A DNA stretch of 43,500 nt from Glandiceps talaboti (Eukaryota > Hemichordata > Enteropneusta > Spengelidae): NCBI RefSeq assembly GCF_964340395.1, contig NC_135564.1, positions 4,771,861 through 4,815,360 on the forward strand, read 5' to 3'. Every line of letters starts with the position of its first letter. Positions within the stretch are counted from its first letter, which is position 1. Shown here piece after piece: positions 9,168 to 28,461 of this stretch. The position numbers and the translations under genes are program-made. The notes under the pieces are model-generated. The model did no database searches, had not been told where the DNA came from, and saw nothing but the letters and a program-made list of their open reading frames with translations.

Positions 9168-11154
9168 CTACTATAGTATGGTAGTCTGCTTTCCCGATCT
9201 TAGCAAAACCAAAGGTTTTTGGGTGTGTTTTTAAACTGCAATATTAAAAAAAAATGTGAACACATTAAAAATCCAATCACCCCGGGTCCATCACCACCCC
9301 GCCACTCAATGCCATTTTGACCACAGAAGCTCCCCAGGGACACACCAGCTGCAAGGTCGGGTTTTAGGTCAGCGCCCTCATGCGGCAAAAATAAAGTTTG
9401 GGCATTTCAAACCGATAGTGAAAGTACATGAGTAAAGGTATAGATTTCTCTCCCTCTCTCTGTGTTTTTTTTTATTTCTGATATACGGGTATTTGCTGGT
9501 AGCAAGTGCATTTTAAACTTTGTAATATTTACTTTGTCAATGATAATATTCTCGACCTTTACTTATATTTGCACCGTGCGCTGGAGAGCTGTTCTATAGT
9601 ACTATGGATCAAAATTCGTGTACGTAGCTCTTGAATTCTGCGTCAATGAATGATTTAGGGTAACATCATACCAGGGTAACTACCTCACAATTACAAACAT
9701 CACAAATGTACCTGGTACGATGTTAACATACAATAAATAGAGCGTTTATTGAAGCAAATTCTTTTCAAATGTTCATAGAGATAAATAAAATGTTGGTAAT
9801 ATAATTTCTACAACACACCCAGCCGATCCTCATCGCACAAGTGAGAGAATATTTGCCTGTAAAATACATGTATGCTTACCTGTATAAAAGTCGCAGTGCT
9901 AGACGATCACTGTGTGATACAAGTGAGATGTGATTTTAGGGGTACACCATTTTATATCGAGGGGGCTTGAGGACTTTCGGGGGTGGGGGATTCACAGGCC
10001 AAAAATATTTTATAAAATTGTTCACAATCCTAAGGCAATCCTAATAAACGCTGTGATGCAAGTATGGAAACTAGCTCAAATTGTCAAATTCCCAGGTACA
10101 CGTGTCTTTGTCGTTGTGATGTTGATCTTGGGTGATTTTCTTGATTTCTAGTTGCCCATGGACAAAAATATCCTGGTGACCGACATAAAATTGTTTTTAG
10201 GTCCTAATCTTCCAATATAACAATATCGTACATGTACATATGACATTACACAAATCTTTATTCCTGGGATTCGATTACCTATAGTAAAGGCGTGCCTCAC
10301 AGACATTGACACACACAATGTCAACTATTATAAATGCTAAGCTAATAAGATATTGGATTTACAACAAAATGTTTTTTTTAATAGTGTTCTGAGATTAAAA
10401 CAACCCGCATGCAAGTGTTAAAACTGCACTTGGTGCAAGTACAGTTAATTTTTCTTTGAGACAACCAACAATATATTCACTGAAAACGGATAAAATAAGA
10501 GTAAGTAGACATTGTACATGTTAATTAGGCGTTCATTTATTACATACTCGTATGTAATGCAGTAACAGGTTGAAATCGTGATGATGATGATGATGTTAGG
10601 GGCGCTAATTTTAGGATACAGACCCAAAAAATCAACTCGAGTGGATTTATTGTACCAAATTACTGTGTACTGCTACACAAATGTGTTTACCCAATGATTC
10701 AATACTGTTCAGGGTGTGAAATATTACGAGTTACAGTCATTACATCTAACAAAAGAGTTTCAAAAAGATTTCCCAGTTGAGTTGCAGCTAGTGCAGTTTT
10801 AATATACATGTCAAGATCGATCGGTGGTATACCGACAACAGCTGCGTTACGTCATCACGGTTACGTCACTATACTGATTGACGGGGTGAGTTAACACTGT
10901 CATGTGAAATGCTAGAAGTTTGACAATGAATACAAATAAACAAAACTACATTGCTGTTATCTATTACTACAGTAACTGTATTCATAGCCAACCTACATAT
11001 GGTTTGTTCCCACGAAATACTTTCCTACAGTTATGGCCATGTGGTAATGTTCAATAAAACACCTGTTCGTGGCATGCATAACATCATGTTTGTATTGACG
11101 AATTTCTCACTTTCATCTTTCTTTGATAAAAACCAATGTTTGTCAAATTTCATG
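9168..11154. other. Intergenic DNA, no gene recognised
   Basis: A GC-richer patch at about 9275-9385 breaks the AT-rich background but shows no recognisable protein. A + strand TATAAAAG near 9890 has no partner evidence. Nothing else stands out apart from the CRE-like pair near 10850. Confidence 0.55.
10847..10868 (+). promoter_or_regulatory. Pair of TTACGTCA (CRE/bZIP) sites 14 bp apart
   Basis: TTACGTCA at 10847-10854 and again at 10861-10868, both in the same orientation. This is the CREB/ATF/PAR-bZIP class motif. Occurrence is direct observation and regulatory use is inference. Confidence 0.3.
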
Positions 11155-11226
11155 ATTATTGGTAAATCACTGGCATTACATATTTCACCTATTATTGGTA
11201 AATCACTGGCATTACATATTTCACTT
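11155..11226. repeat. Tandem duplication, 2 x 36 bp
   Basis: ATTATTGGTAAATCACTGGC begins a 36-bp unit at 11155 that is repeated at 11191 with one or two differences. Confidence 0.9.
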
Positions 11227-11344
11227 ACTAATGGAATGGGATCACGTTGGGAAATGTTACTTTGGCTTTCGTCATCAAAGGGAGAGGGTGAGAAATTCAA
11301 AACTGATGTTAAAACTTTAAAACAAAAACACAAAAATCCACTAG

Positions 11345-11949
<605 letters not shown>

Positions 11950-12531
11950 CATGTATATGACACACTTCTACCCGTCTACAAAGAATGGTAATCCAATGTT
12001 TACCGTGGCTGTACTACTAGTATGCTGTAAACTAATGCTTCAACCTAGTATGGTGTAATCCATACCCATATAGTTCACGGTAGGCTAACGTTGACATCAT
12101 TTACATCACCATTACACAAATCGATCATTGAAAAATTAATACCCTTAACAACAAATTAATTTATATGCCATTCATATCAATACACTAATGAAATTCGTAT
12201 GCCAGTCGAGTGTAACGTTTTGTTATTAATCATTGGACCTATCGAGTGTAAACATTCAACAATGTGCTGATAATAATGCTACCGTTAAAACATACAACTG
12301 TATTAAATTACAAAGAAGAAAAAAACCTGTTTTTATCAAACCATGGTGTGTAATATATAAGTCTGCTGTTCCAATATGCTATGCCAAGTGTTATTAATCC
12401 AATTCATATGTTTACTTTCCCTGGTTGTAACAGGTCCACGTGTGATTAAAAGAAATTGACAGAAAAAAAGATGATGCATATATCCGTTATGACTAATGAT
12501 AGCTTCTTCCCTCCCTGCTCTCACTGGCTCT
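11950..12531. other. Non-coding spacer between two microsatellite blocks
   Basis: AT-rich unique sequence, no coding signal. Confidence 0.6.
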
Positions 12532-13075
12532 GTATGTATGTATGTATGTATGTATGTATGTATGTATGTATGTATGTATGTATGTATGTATGTATGTATG
12601 TATGTATGTATGTATGTATGTATGTATGTATGTATGTATGTATGTATGTATGTATGTATGTATGTATGTATGTATGTATGTATGTATGTATGTATGTATG
12701 TATGTATGTATGTATGTATGTATGTATGTATGTATGTATGTATGTATGTATGTATGTATGTATGTATGTATGTATGTATGTATGTATGTATGTATGTCTG
12801 TCTGCCTCTCTTTTCCTTTCTCTAAAATTTATATCTCGATCTCACTGTCTTCATCTGTCTGCATCTCTCTCCTTCTCTCACTCACTCACTCACTCACTCA
12901 CTCACTCACTCACTCACTCACTCACTCACTCACTCACTCACTCACTCACTCACTCACTCACTCACTCACTCACCCACTCATTCACTCACTCACTCTATCT
13001 ATCCACCCATCCACCCAACCCACCCACCCAACCACCCAACCACCCACCCACCCAACCAACCAACCATCCATCCAT
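12532..13075. repeat. Compound microsatellite (TATG)n - (CTCA)n - (CCAA/CACC)n
   Basis: An uninterrupted (TATG)n array of about 66 units (12532-12797) is followed by an 80-bp pyrimidine-rich spacer, (CTCA)n at 12877-12995, then ACCC/CCAA/CATC variants to about 13075. Confidence 0.95.
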
Positions 13076-19329
<6,254 letters not shown>

Positions 19330-19398
19330 CACATACATACATACATACATACATACATACATACATACATACATACATACATACATACATACATACAT

Positions 19399-19433
<35 letters not shown>

Positions 19434-19822
19434 TACATACATACATACATACATACATACATACATACATACATACATACATACATACATACATACATAC
19501 ATACACGCATACATGCATGCATACATACATACATACATACATACATACATACATACATACATACATGCATGCATGCATGCATGCATGCATGCATGCATGC
19601 ATGCATGCATGCATACATACATACATACATACATACATACATACATACATACATACATACATACATACATACATACATACATACATACATACATACATAC
19701 ATACATACATACATACATACATACATACATACATACATACATACATACATACATACATACATACATACATACATACATACATACATACATACATACATAC
19801 ATACATACATACATACATACAT
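19330..19822. repeat. (CATA)n microsatellite with (CA)n and (GCAT)n inserts
   Basis: About 490 bp of CATA units, with ACACAC at about 19416-19431 and a self-complementary (ATGC)n block at about 19564-19613. Confidence 0.97.
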
Positions 19823-21830
19823 TGCGTGTCTTCCGTATTTCCGTGTTGATAATGCTTTAGATGAATTTGCTTAAAGCAACTGTTAAATTTTACAACAAAA
19901 AGAGATCAAAGGGGCAACTCGGTAATGGGTCGACTTGGGAGTATAGAAAATGTTGGTTGTCTTGCTAGATAAAGAAAACCCATTACTAGAACAGTTTAGG
20001 TCCCAGACAGTCACTTCAAAGAGACACTGGGCAACAATAGTAATAGTACTTTTGGACTCAAATATTTAAACTTAGCAGATATGCACTAGTATGTATTGAG
20101 GGAATGTGTTCAGACCACTTGCGTTGCATTGAAACACATACAGTGCTGTCGTTTCCATTTTCTTTAGATTGTACTCAAAATGCTGTCAAAACCCAAGGGG
20201 ATTACGAAAAGTACACACATTTTGACTTTTCAACGGTTGCTTATAAGCGTTTCTGTTCTTTTTGTCTGCTTGAATGGTGGACACAGGCCGTTGATAGAAA
20301 ATCCTATTATAAACAAATATGGCGATCGAGTGAAAAAAAAAAGTATCACGACACAGTCGTCCGTCTGGTCGTCGACTTTATCATAAACTGCAGGGGACTC
20401 AACTCCATTTTTGAAGCTCAGATATGCAGTGATGATACCGTGAGATAAAAGAGAAATCTGAGTAGAGTTAAAGATCCCGCGGGTCTGGTGAAAACTTTTA
20501 GATTAAGACAATTTAGATGGTTGTATAGCAGATGTAAATGTCTTTTGTAAGCTGTGTACATGTAATATACCGTATCGTGATACTTTCAATTCCGTTGGTG
20601 GTAACCTTCCCGTTTGTATTCCAAATTCCACAATTGAAGCTGATGAAATAACAATTTAATCCCCGGAGAAAGGTAGAAACTGTGCAAAATCTGACGATCG
20701 AATTTATTTGGGCAAAGTTGTCAACGAGACCAAAACCAACCAGTATTTGAATTGTAATTGAAATTTTGACCGACGCAAACAATACAGAATCTACGAAATT
20801 CACCACGAAGTGTCAAAAAACCTTCATAAACTACACACCCAATTAAGAGAGTCTACGCCCCTGATTTCAACACTAAATTTGAATTTGCAACCGTAACGCC
20901 CGTCGTTTAGAATAATCAACCATAAAACGGGCATATTTTAACGGTGTAACCGAACTCCAGTCGCCGTGCTTCTGACATGTGTTTTGACCCGTGTCGATGA
21001 CTGCTCGTACGGGGTTTCATAACACCATCAAAATAGATCCAGCGATTTATTTAGGCCCCTATGGTGCTCATAGTTCAAATTCAACATTCAACTCGGACGA
21101 TCCAAACAGTATGGATTTAAGTGACGTCATTATTTTGTCGATGTATTGTTGATATTCCGAAACGCTATATCTTTTATAGTATGCCAATAATATCTATGAT
21201 ACACGCATAAAACGGTATATCTGGGTAAATGTACGATTTTGAAGTCCATAAAATCAAATATCATAAAATTGATAAAGTGTAACGTATCCAAAACATACTA
21301 GTATAACATCCCTTGAAAAATATAGGGTACACATTTTTCCAAAATTTATGTTGTTGAAATATACACATATTCACCATCAATTAAAATCTTATTTTTTATG
21401 TTATTTTCGAAAATAAATAAAATATAAAATAATTTAAATAAAATAATGTACATCGATCTCTTGTAACCTCTCAGGATAGTTACTTTTTTTTTTGTCAATT
21501 TCGCAGTTTATATTACTAAGTAACCATTATGTTTTCAATTATTTTTTGTCACCGATAATTACTTAGACCTAATTACCCAGGCTAGGCGTTCTAATTACTG
21601 TAACTGATACACTGTAAAGTATGTCTTCAATGAATGACAACTCATTTCACCGGATGATGACCCTGTCATCTTGTCCTATGAAAAATAAAGACATCATCAA
21701 AAAAGTATAAAGGTGAGAGAGCTTCTTTAGATAATTAATCAAGCATCGCAAGGGAACGAAAAGGATACAGGTTGAAATGTCTATGTCGAATCGATTTTAG
21801 CGAACCAATAGGTAGATGAATGAGAGATGG
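19823..21830. other. Intergenic DNA, no gene recognised
   Basis: The longest frame (20104-20448, 114 codons) has no recognisable domain and no supporting signals. A perfect CRE (TGACGTCA) is at 21122-21129. Confidence 0.55.
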
Positions 21831-22016
21831 ACATACATACATACATACATACATACATACATACATACATACATACATACATACATACATACATACATAC
21901 ATACATACATACATACATACATACATACATACATACATACATACATACATACATACATACATACATACATACATACATACATACATACATACATACACAC
22001 ATATATACATACATAT

Positions 22017-22068
<52 letters not shown>

Positions 22069-22069
22069 G
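21831..22069. repeat. Compound microsatellite (CATA)n-(CAGA)n
   Basis: (CATA)n 21831-21994, a short CACA/TATA bridge, then (GACA)n 22017-22069. The same order recurs at 25938 and 37506. Confidence 0.97.
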
Positions 22070-22571
22070 GGGGTACTAACAGAGGGTGTTAGAGTGGTGG
22101 ACAGAGAATAAGATATTGTAGAGGCTGAGACAGTGGAAACATTGAGAGAGACTAACATATATGTATAGATACACACAGATAACGAGAGATACATGAACAG
22201 ACACACAGAAAGAGGAATGGATACAAAAATACATGTAAATGGAAGGGAAGAATGAAGTACCAAAAAAATGTAAACAAATAATATCGCAAATATTGTATTA
22301 TTTTACATGATTAAATTGTAGACTCATAAAATGAGACCTGTTCATACAATAAACGTATAGACTATACTATGGCAAATGACTCATTTCCCTCAGATAAATA
22401 AAGAATGTCGATAAAATTTCCATGGAAACTACAATTTGGTCATTTATATTGTCATCTCCCCCAATTGATAAATAGTAGATAGAGACTGGATCTGTTACCT
22501 TGAAAGTATTTAGCGTGTAATAAAACATCGTAGTACAAAAATGTAAATATTAAAAAAAAAACCATGAATAC
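22070..22571. other. Intergenic DNA, nothing recognised
   Basis: AT-rich and A/G-rich spacer without coding signal. A segment near 22417-22470 weakly resembles 22978-23040 in direct orientation, on the far side of the inverted-repeat element. Confidence 0.5.
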
Positions 22572-22935
22572 TGTTACTACCAAACCAGAAAGACTATACT
22601 TTCAGTTTCAGTGGCACGATGGTTTTTTTCTTTTACATCTCACGAGCCGAACGTTTTTTGTTGGGAATTACACAAACAAAATACCGACACTGGTACTGCA
22701 CATAAAAATTTACATTTTATCTCACTGTGAACACAAATAGTTTTGTCTTTGAATCTGCCTTGTTTCCTCCGACAGTGATGTTGATTTGTGTTCACAGTGA
22801 GAGCAAATGTATCGTTTTTTGCTTGCGCCTGTATTTTGTTTTCTGTAATTTGTAACAAAAAACATTGTCTGAGATGTAGCAATCATCATGCTACCTAAAT
22901 TGAAACTCTGTAGTCTCTCTGGTTTGGTAGTAACA
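22572..22935. mobile_element. Long inverted-repeat (foldback-like) element, about 364 bp
   Basis: The left arm (22572-22738) pairs with the right arm (22784-22935) around a 45-bp loop. Outermost TGTTACTACCAAACCAGA pairs with TCTCTGGTTTGGTAGTAACA at the right end. Middle TTTTTTGTT...ATTACA...AACAAAATAC also pairs, and the innermost CTCACTGTGAACACAAAT is perfectly inverted. Arms differ by scattered mismatches and small gaps. It has no transposase frame. A transcript through it would form a long hairpin. Confidence 0.8.
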
Positions 22936-25900
22936 CCGTGCTGCTCTTGTATACTAGTAGGTTTAAAGTTGTCAATACATTTTCCATGGACTGTAATTTG
23001 TAAAGTGATAATACATGGATAGTGTCATCCCCACATTGGAAGATATCCTCTTCGATAAAGTGTTGTCTGTGAAACCTGTTGTACAAAAAAATTGCTTAAT
23101 AATGTTACTAATATATCCTACTTGTGTACACCTAACCCACTACAACATATGGTTCACCCACCATTTGTGCATTCCCACACAATACCTTTAGTGGTATGTG
23201 TAAAACATACGGTGTACTAATAATTCAGAAAACCAAATAGATCATTCATAACCTCAAATTTAATTGTTCAGTCCAGTGCCTCTTTTATGTCGTTCACTTG
23301 ACATTTTCTTTGTTTTATTTCCATAACTATACTTTCATTCTTTTACAAAAAAGAAAAACAAATCGGTAAAAATAATTTCGTCTGAAATTTTTCACGCGTA
23401 AATTTCCGCAGACTACATTTTTTTATTTGTTTTTTATTAAGCTATATATCTATCTCCTGGACTTTTTGTTGATTTTACACAATTACCATATGCTTAACTT
23501 GGAAAGAGGTCACGGGTAGCGTCCTCTTATGTAGATGTCAATTTAACCTTTGACCTCTTCCCTCATTTCCCGCCAAATTGTCAACATGTATGGTTTACAG
23601 TAATTCATCTTCCACATCAGCTGTCAGTCGCGCACTTTGTATTAATAGTTAAAAGAAAAGTTATCGTCTGCAAATTTTCACACATTTAGATAAGAAAAAT
23701 TGTCAAAACGTTTATTTCATAGCAAGTGTAGCCAAATATTTCAAAATCCCATTAAAAACTTCAAGAATATAGGAGAACTTATTTTAAGTTACGAGGCGGT
23801 CAGTGAAAGGGATTTATTATTTAGTATTTGTTAACGAGCTACTAATAGCCAGGTGATGAAAATAATTGACACGGGTTTTTAAACACAAAAATACACAATA
23901 GACGTGTCAACACAGGTTTAGATATAGTAACATGTCGTCTCTACCAAACATTTTCTAAGGTTGCCAACATTTGTTGCAGGCTGTGACGGAAAACCTGAAA
24001 TTCGAGATGACTTTTAGACCTACATTTTGCATCGTTGACTATAAAACAAAGCACACATGAATTCAGTTCACGCAGAAAATGATACCCTTCATTTAAATTA
24101 AAACTTTGCAGTCCCATGAGTTTTCTAATCAAATATTTCAGAAGTTTATAAAATTAAAAAACAAAACAGTTAACTAGTACTCAAAAAAAATCGTCGACTG
24201 GCTAAACAAAATCTTCCTAATATTGCTACATTTTATCATTTGTCTCAGTGGCGCGACAAAAATCAGTTACAATTTATGTTTATCGTCTACGTGACGAAAA
24301 GCGTTTCAACATTGCCACATTTTCTCTGCAGGGTGTTTGTTTATGTGACCTGCACCCTTAAAATAATTAAAATGTAACAAATGTTGTGTAGTTAAAGTGT
24401 TATCACGCCAGATGATAAAATGTAGCAGTTTTAAAGGTACAATCTTTGTTGAGCCAGACCACATTTTGTTTCAGGTGAACTAGCTTCTATCATATTCTCT
24501 CTGTGTATCTTTTTGCATACGTCAACAAATTTTTTTAATTTTATTTTTTACTGGTACTTTAAAAAGGTCAAAAGTTTGAACCGCGAGGATCTTATTTATT
24601 CTAAAATTATCAAATAAAAATATAATGATGTTTACATATATTACCTGTGTTTGGTATTACTAAGGCAAAACACCGTGAGTTAACTGACAAAAAACACACA
24701 CGACTATTTAAAAAGTACATGAAAAACTATATGGCGACGTTGAAAATGAAACGTATAGTAGCCCTACTCTATGCATCGAATGTAGGATGTCTAAATACAT
24801 TGTCACACAGAGGGAATAGTTTCCAGTTTTCCCCGTGACACGTTTATCATATTAATATTGCACAAACAAATCCAAAGTAAATTCTTCAATCGTGACGCGA
24901 ATCCAACAAAAACGTGCCGTCTTTCTTAATCATAAGATGGTGCTCCTTATTACCGTCAAGGCACTTAGAATTTCTAATGAATGTGTTATTAGGAGCTCTT
25001 TGCTGACCATGCCGACACAAGATTGCAATGCAGCTGAGTCTGAAGTTACAGTAATACCGTCTGAGTGTGTTTCGTTTGTCTTGAACATTTGACGTCACTA
25101 CTTGTTGCTATGAGAAACGGAGGCTAGGAGGACCTTGTAGAAGTGGTAACAGATGTCTGTGTTTAAAGAGAAGGGAGATGAAGACAAGACATTAGTTGGA
25201 CTTCATACACTAATTCTGCAGACTTCTGTTGAACCACTTTGACACTAATGAACGTTCTCCTAAACTTTCAAGATTTAATATTTTAGTTTAAGTTGTCAGA
25301 ACTGTCTTAAAGGCCTTTAAAGGCCTGGGTTTCAATCCCAGGTTCTATCTTGTCAGTGGAGTCATAAGGATTATATCGACCCATTCTTTTTTACTGAACC
25401 AGATCTGCCAGACAACTGTTTTTCTTAATTTTAATCATAATCTGAGCAAACTTTGCCTTTAATTTCAGAAAGGACAGCCTAAAATCAACCAAGAATATTA
25501 TATATGTATCAATATTACAGAGCTTAAAGTTGTCATTATTTCGTGTGTTTTTTTCTTTACTTTGCAATACTGAAGTATCAGAAAAATCCTCACGTAAAGA
25601 CATAACACAATAAAAAAAATCACACTTATTAAAAAAATGAAGATCTTCACATCAGGCGAATTCTGGTTTTCTATTTCCAACTAATCAAATGATAAAGATC
25701 ATTATGCTTTTGTCAAACTTTTGTTAAATTATTTTTTGAAAAGAAAGTAATGTTTTTGCCGATGAAACGTTGATAACACCGAATTGTTGATAATAACAGA
25801 TATCCTTTCATGGACACTCAGTCTGTTTTGTATACACAATGTCATTTTCTCAAAACATGTAAACGATTTATATCTTAACATCTAACTGAGCATAAGGTAG

Positions 25901-25937
25901 TCACACGCACACACACATATACACATATCCATACACA
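22936..25937. other. Intergenic DNA, no gene recognised
   Basis: Unique AT-rich sequence. The regulatory-looking cluster at 23505-23577 is listed separately. A TGACGTCA site lies at 25090-25097. Confidence 0.55.
23505..23577. promoter_or_regulatory. Nuclear-receptor (DR1) and E2F-like motif cluster
   Basis: AGAGGTCA (23505-23512) faces its exact reverse complement TGACCTCT (23551-23558). The latter extends to a DR1 on the minus strand, AGGTCA-A-AGGTTA (23544-23556), the HNF4/COUP-TF/RXR class. TTTCCCGCCAAA (23566-23577) is an E2F-type site. GC content is locally higher than in the flanks. Motifs are direct observation, enhancer role is inference. Confidence 0.35.
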
Positions 25938-26290
<353 letters not shown>

Positions 26291-28442
26291 GTACATACAT
26301 TACATTACATTGTATTACTTTCCGAAAGTTTATTGAAATGTGAACCCGTTTGGGTCCAATTTGGTAAGATAAAAGTCCCAAATCACCGAAGTAGAACTTC
26401 ACATGTGCCAATTACTTTGGATAGTCAAACCCTGGGATCAGCACATGGTGTCAATATTTCGTTGTCTACACATAGTAACCACGAAGTGACTTTTAAATAA
26501 TTATCTAACTGATCCGATTGTTTTAATAATCTTTCCAATTACCCGAGACTTCCGTGATTTATTTCATGGGATACAGACATCATGTTTACCAACAGATACG
26601 TTTTTTTTATTAAGATTGTTCATATCAATTTATAACCAAACATGAAATTGACACAATGTCTAATAGAAATTACATCACTTTGTCTTATCTCTCATTATGA
26701 CGTCATTAAAGCAATCTGTTAGTATTTAAGGATTTCAAATAAAACCAAATAAATGATTTGTTGAGGATTTTCTTTTTTAATTTTGGGAACCGATTGTGGT
26801 GTTATCTAAAATCTACAAATTGAACGATTAGGAAATCTACCAATGTAAATCATTGGCATGGCAATTCTATAGACAAGGACTTCATTTTTTGAAAACCGAC
26901 AAAAACATTTTAGACCTTAATAGACCAAACTCTAAATGCAATTGTCCACCTCACCGTCGGCCTGAACATACCCCCCCCCCCCCACTTCATTTGAACTCCT
27001 ATCAATGCTATCAATCTCTTCGCAGATATTTAGAACATAATATTGAGACTTTTTACTCACATCAAAATGTTTGCTTCCTGGGTGTCAGCATTTCAGTTAT
27101 AACTCCTCCAATTTCATACACAGTACTCAGTCACAAAAACGACCTTTTCCGTGTCTTTCACACCCTATTAAAAGCGTCTTATTATTAGACGCTGTAAAGT
27201 CAAACAAAAAACAAAAATCCAAACGCATTATACACTTTGTTTCAATGTCCTCCATAAAATGTCGATGGCATTGAACTTGTGAATAGCACTTTACTAATGG
27301 ATTTGTTGGGAGAAAGTAACCATAAGGGAGACGCGATAGGCAAACACTACGATTCTGGTTTGTAGAAATGAAACCGAATTTTTCATAAAATATTTTATCC
27401 GGCGTAGAACCTCACCTCATTTTAATATTTGGTAGAATTGTAATCCCTTTTCATGTTCGCCAAATCAAAATGACGTAGTGTAAAAGAAAATGATGTAGAA
27501 TAAAACAAAGGAGTCCACCAATTGGCAACTAACTAACTAACAGTAGCACGTACTTTGTGTGTAAACCAACGACGTATAGGAAATTTCAATACGGGTATCA
27601 CTGTTGGCTTGTATTCTAAAACTGTCCGGTCTTCTCTATAGGCTTAGACATAGCCTGATAATTGATCGTCTTGTCCATGTAAAAGGACCTATTCTTTCGC
27701 ATGGTCGATTCAATGACAAAAATACAACATAGCAAACACTAAGACAGGCCCCTGAAGACAGCCATAGAATTGAGTTATTCTGGCTTGTCGACCTTTATGA
27801 AAGCACTGCCGCTCAGTCAAATTTTAGCTTTTATATGTTGTAAATATTCACATGGTGAATTCTATGAAACTCCAAATAACTGTACTTAACTTCTCGCCTC
27901 TTTTCTCAAGCGGGCTTGAACTCTATCACTTTTGGCAAGACTGTTTTTATTTTCAAATAGCATTGAGTAGTCAGCATATATGTGGATGTTTTCTAAATTG
28001 TACTTGTACACAGCTGAATATGAAGCTGAGCGCCGATTACGCATCACCTTATAACGTCTACCGGGTTGTTTATTAAAACACGGGGGTGGGGAATAGCTTT
28101 TTAAAAATTATTTTCAAGAGAATCGTTAAGTTTTAAGACATGTCTATCTAAAATGTAAGATTGGCCAGGGTTAAATTTAGTGCAGCTTGAATGACCTCCA
28201 CTGAAAGGAGTCGAATATATATATACTTGTGACCTCGAAAATACGACAGTAAACATTTCGAAAAAACCCGAACAACGCATGTATATTTACAAGGTTAAAT
28301 TCTGATTTGTTGCAGCTCAAAATCACCACGTGTAATAAATCAGCCCTGTGCTATTAAAGCGCATGTCGACTCTTTTTAAACCAACATATGAATGGTCTGT
28401 TTTGAATTTGCCAATGAAAAACTGTCACTCTTCAGTCAGAAA

Positions 28443-28461
28443 AAAATGGCGGCCATCTTGG
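28443..28461. promoter_or_regulatory. Overlapping inverted YY1-type motifs over an ATG
   Basis: AAAATGGCGGCC on the + strand overlaps CCAAGATGGCCGCC on the minus strand. Both resemble the YY1 consensus AAGATGGCGGC. On the + strand the ATG opens a 108-codon frame (28446-28772, MAAILAIHTT...), a TISU-like arrangement (initiator for short 5' UTRs). No homology is recognised and the frame length is compatible with chance. Confidence 0.3.

Noticed and set aside
9200-9388. GC-richer minus-strand frame with an acceptor-like CCTTGCAG
   Set aside because: 62 codons, no homology recognised, no matching donor. It could be an unrecognised dispersed repeat.
20104-20448. 114-codon + strand frame, and similar frames at 4149-4493 and 42485-42871
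   Set aside because: No recognisable domain, no splice or promoter context, lengths expected by chance for a window of this size and composition.
25305-25345. tRNA T-arm / B-box-like CCTGGGTTTCAATCCCAGG
   Set aside because: It forms a neat stem-loop, but the loop is shifted by one base from the TTCRANT consensus, and no A box, acceptor stem or anticodon arm can be fitted upstream.
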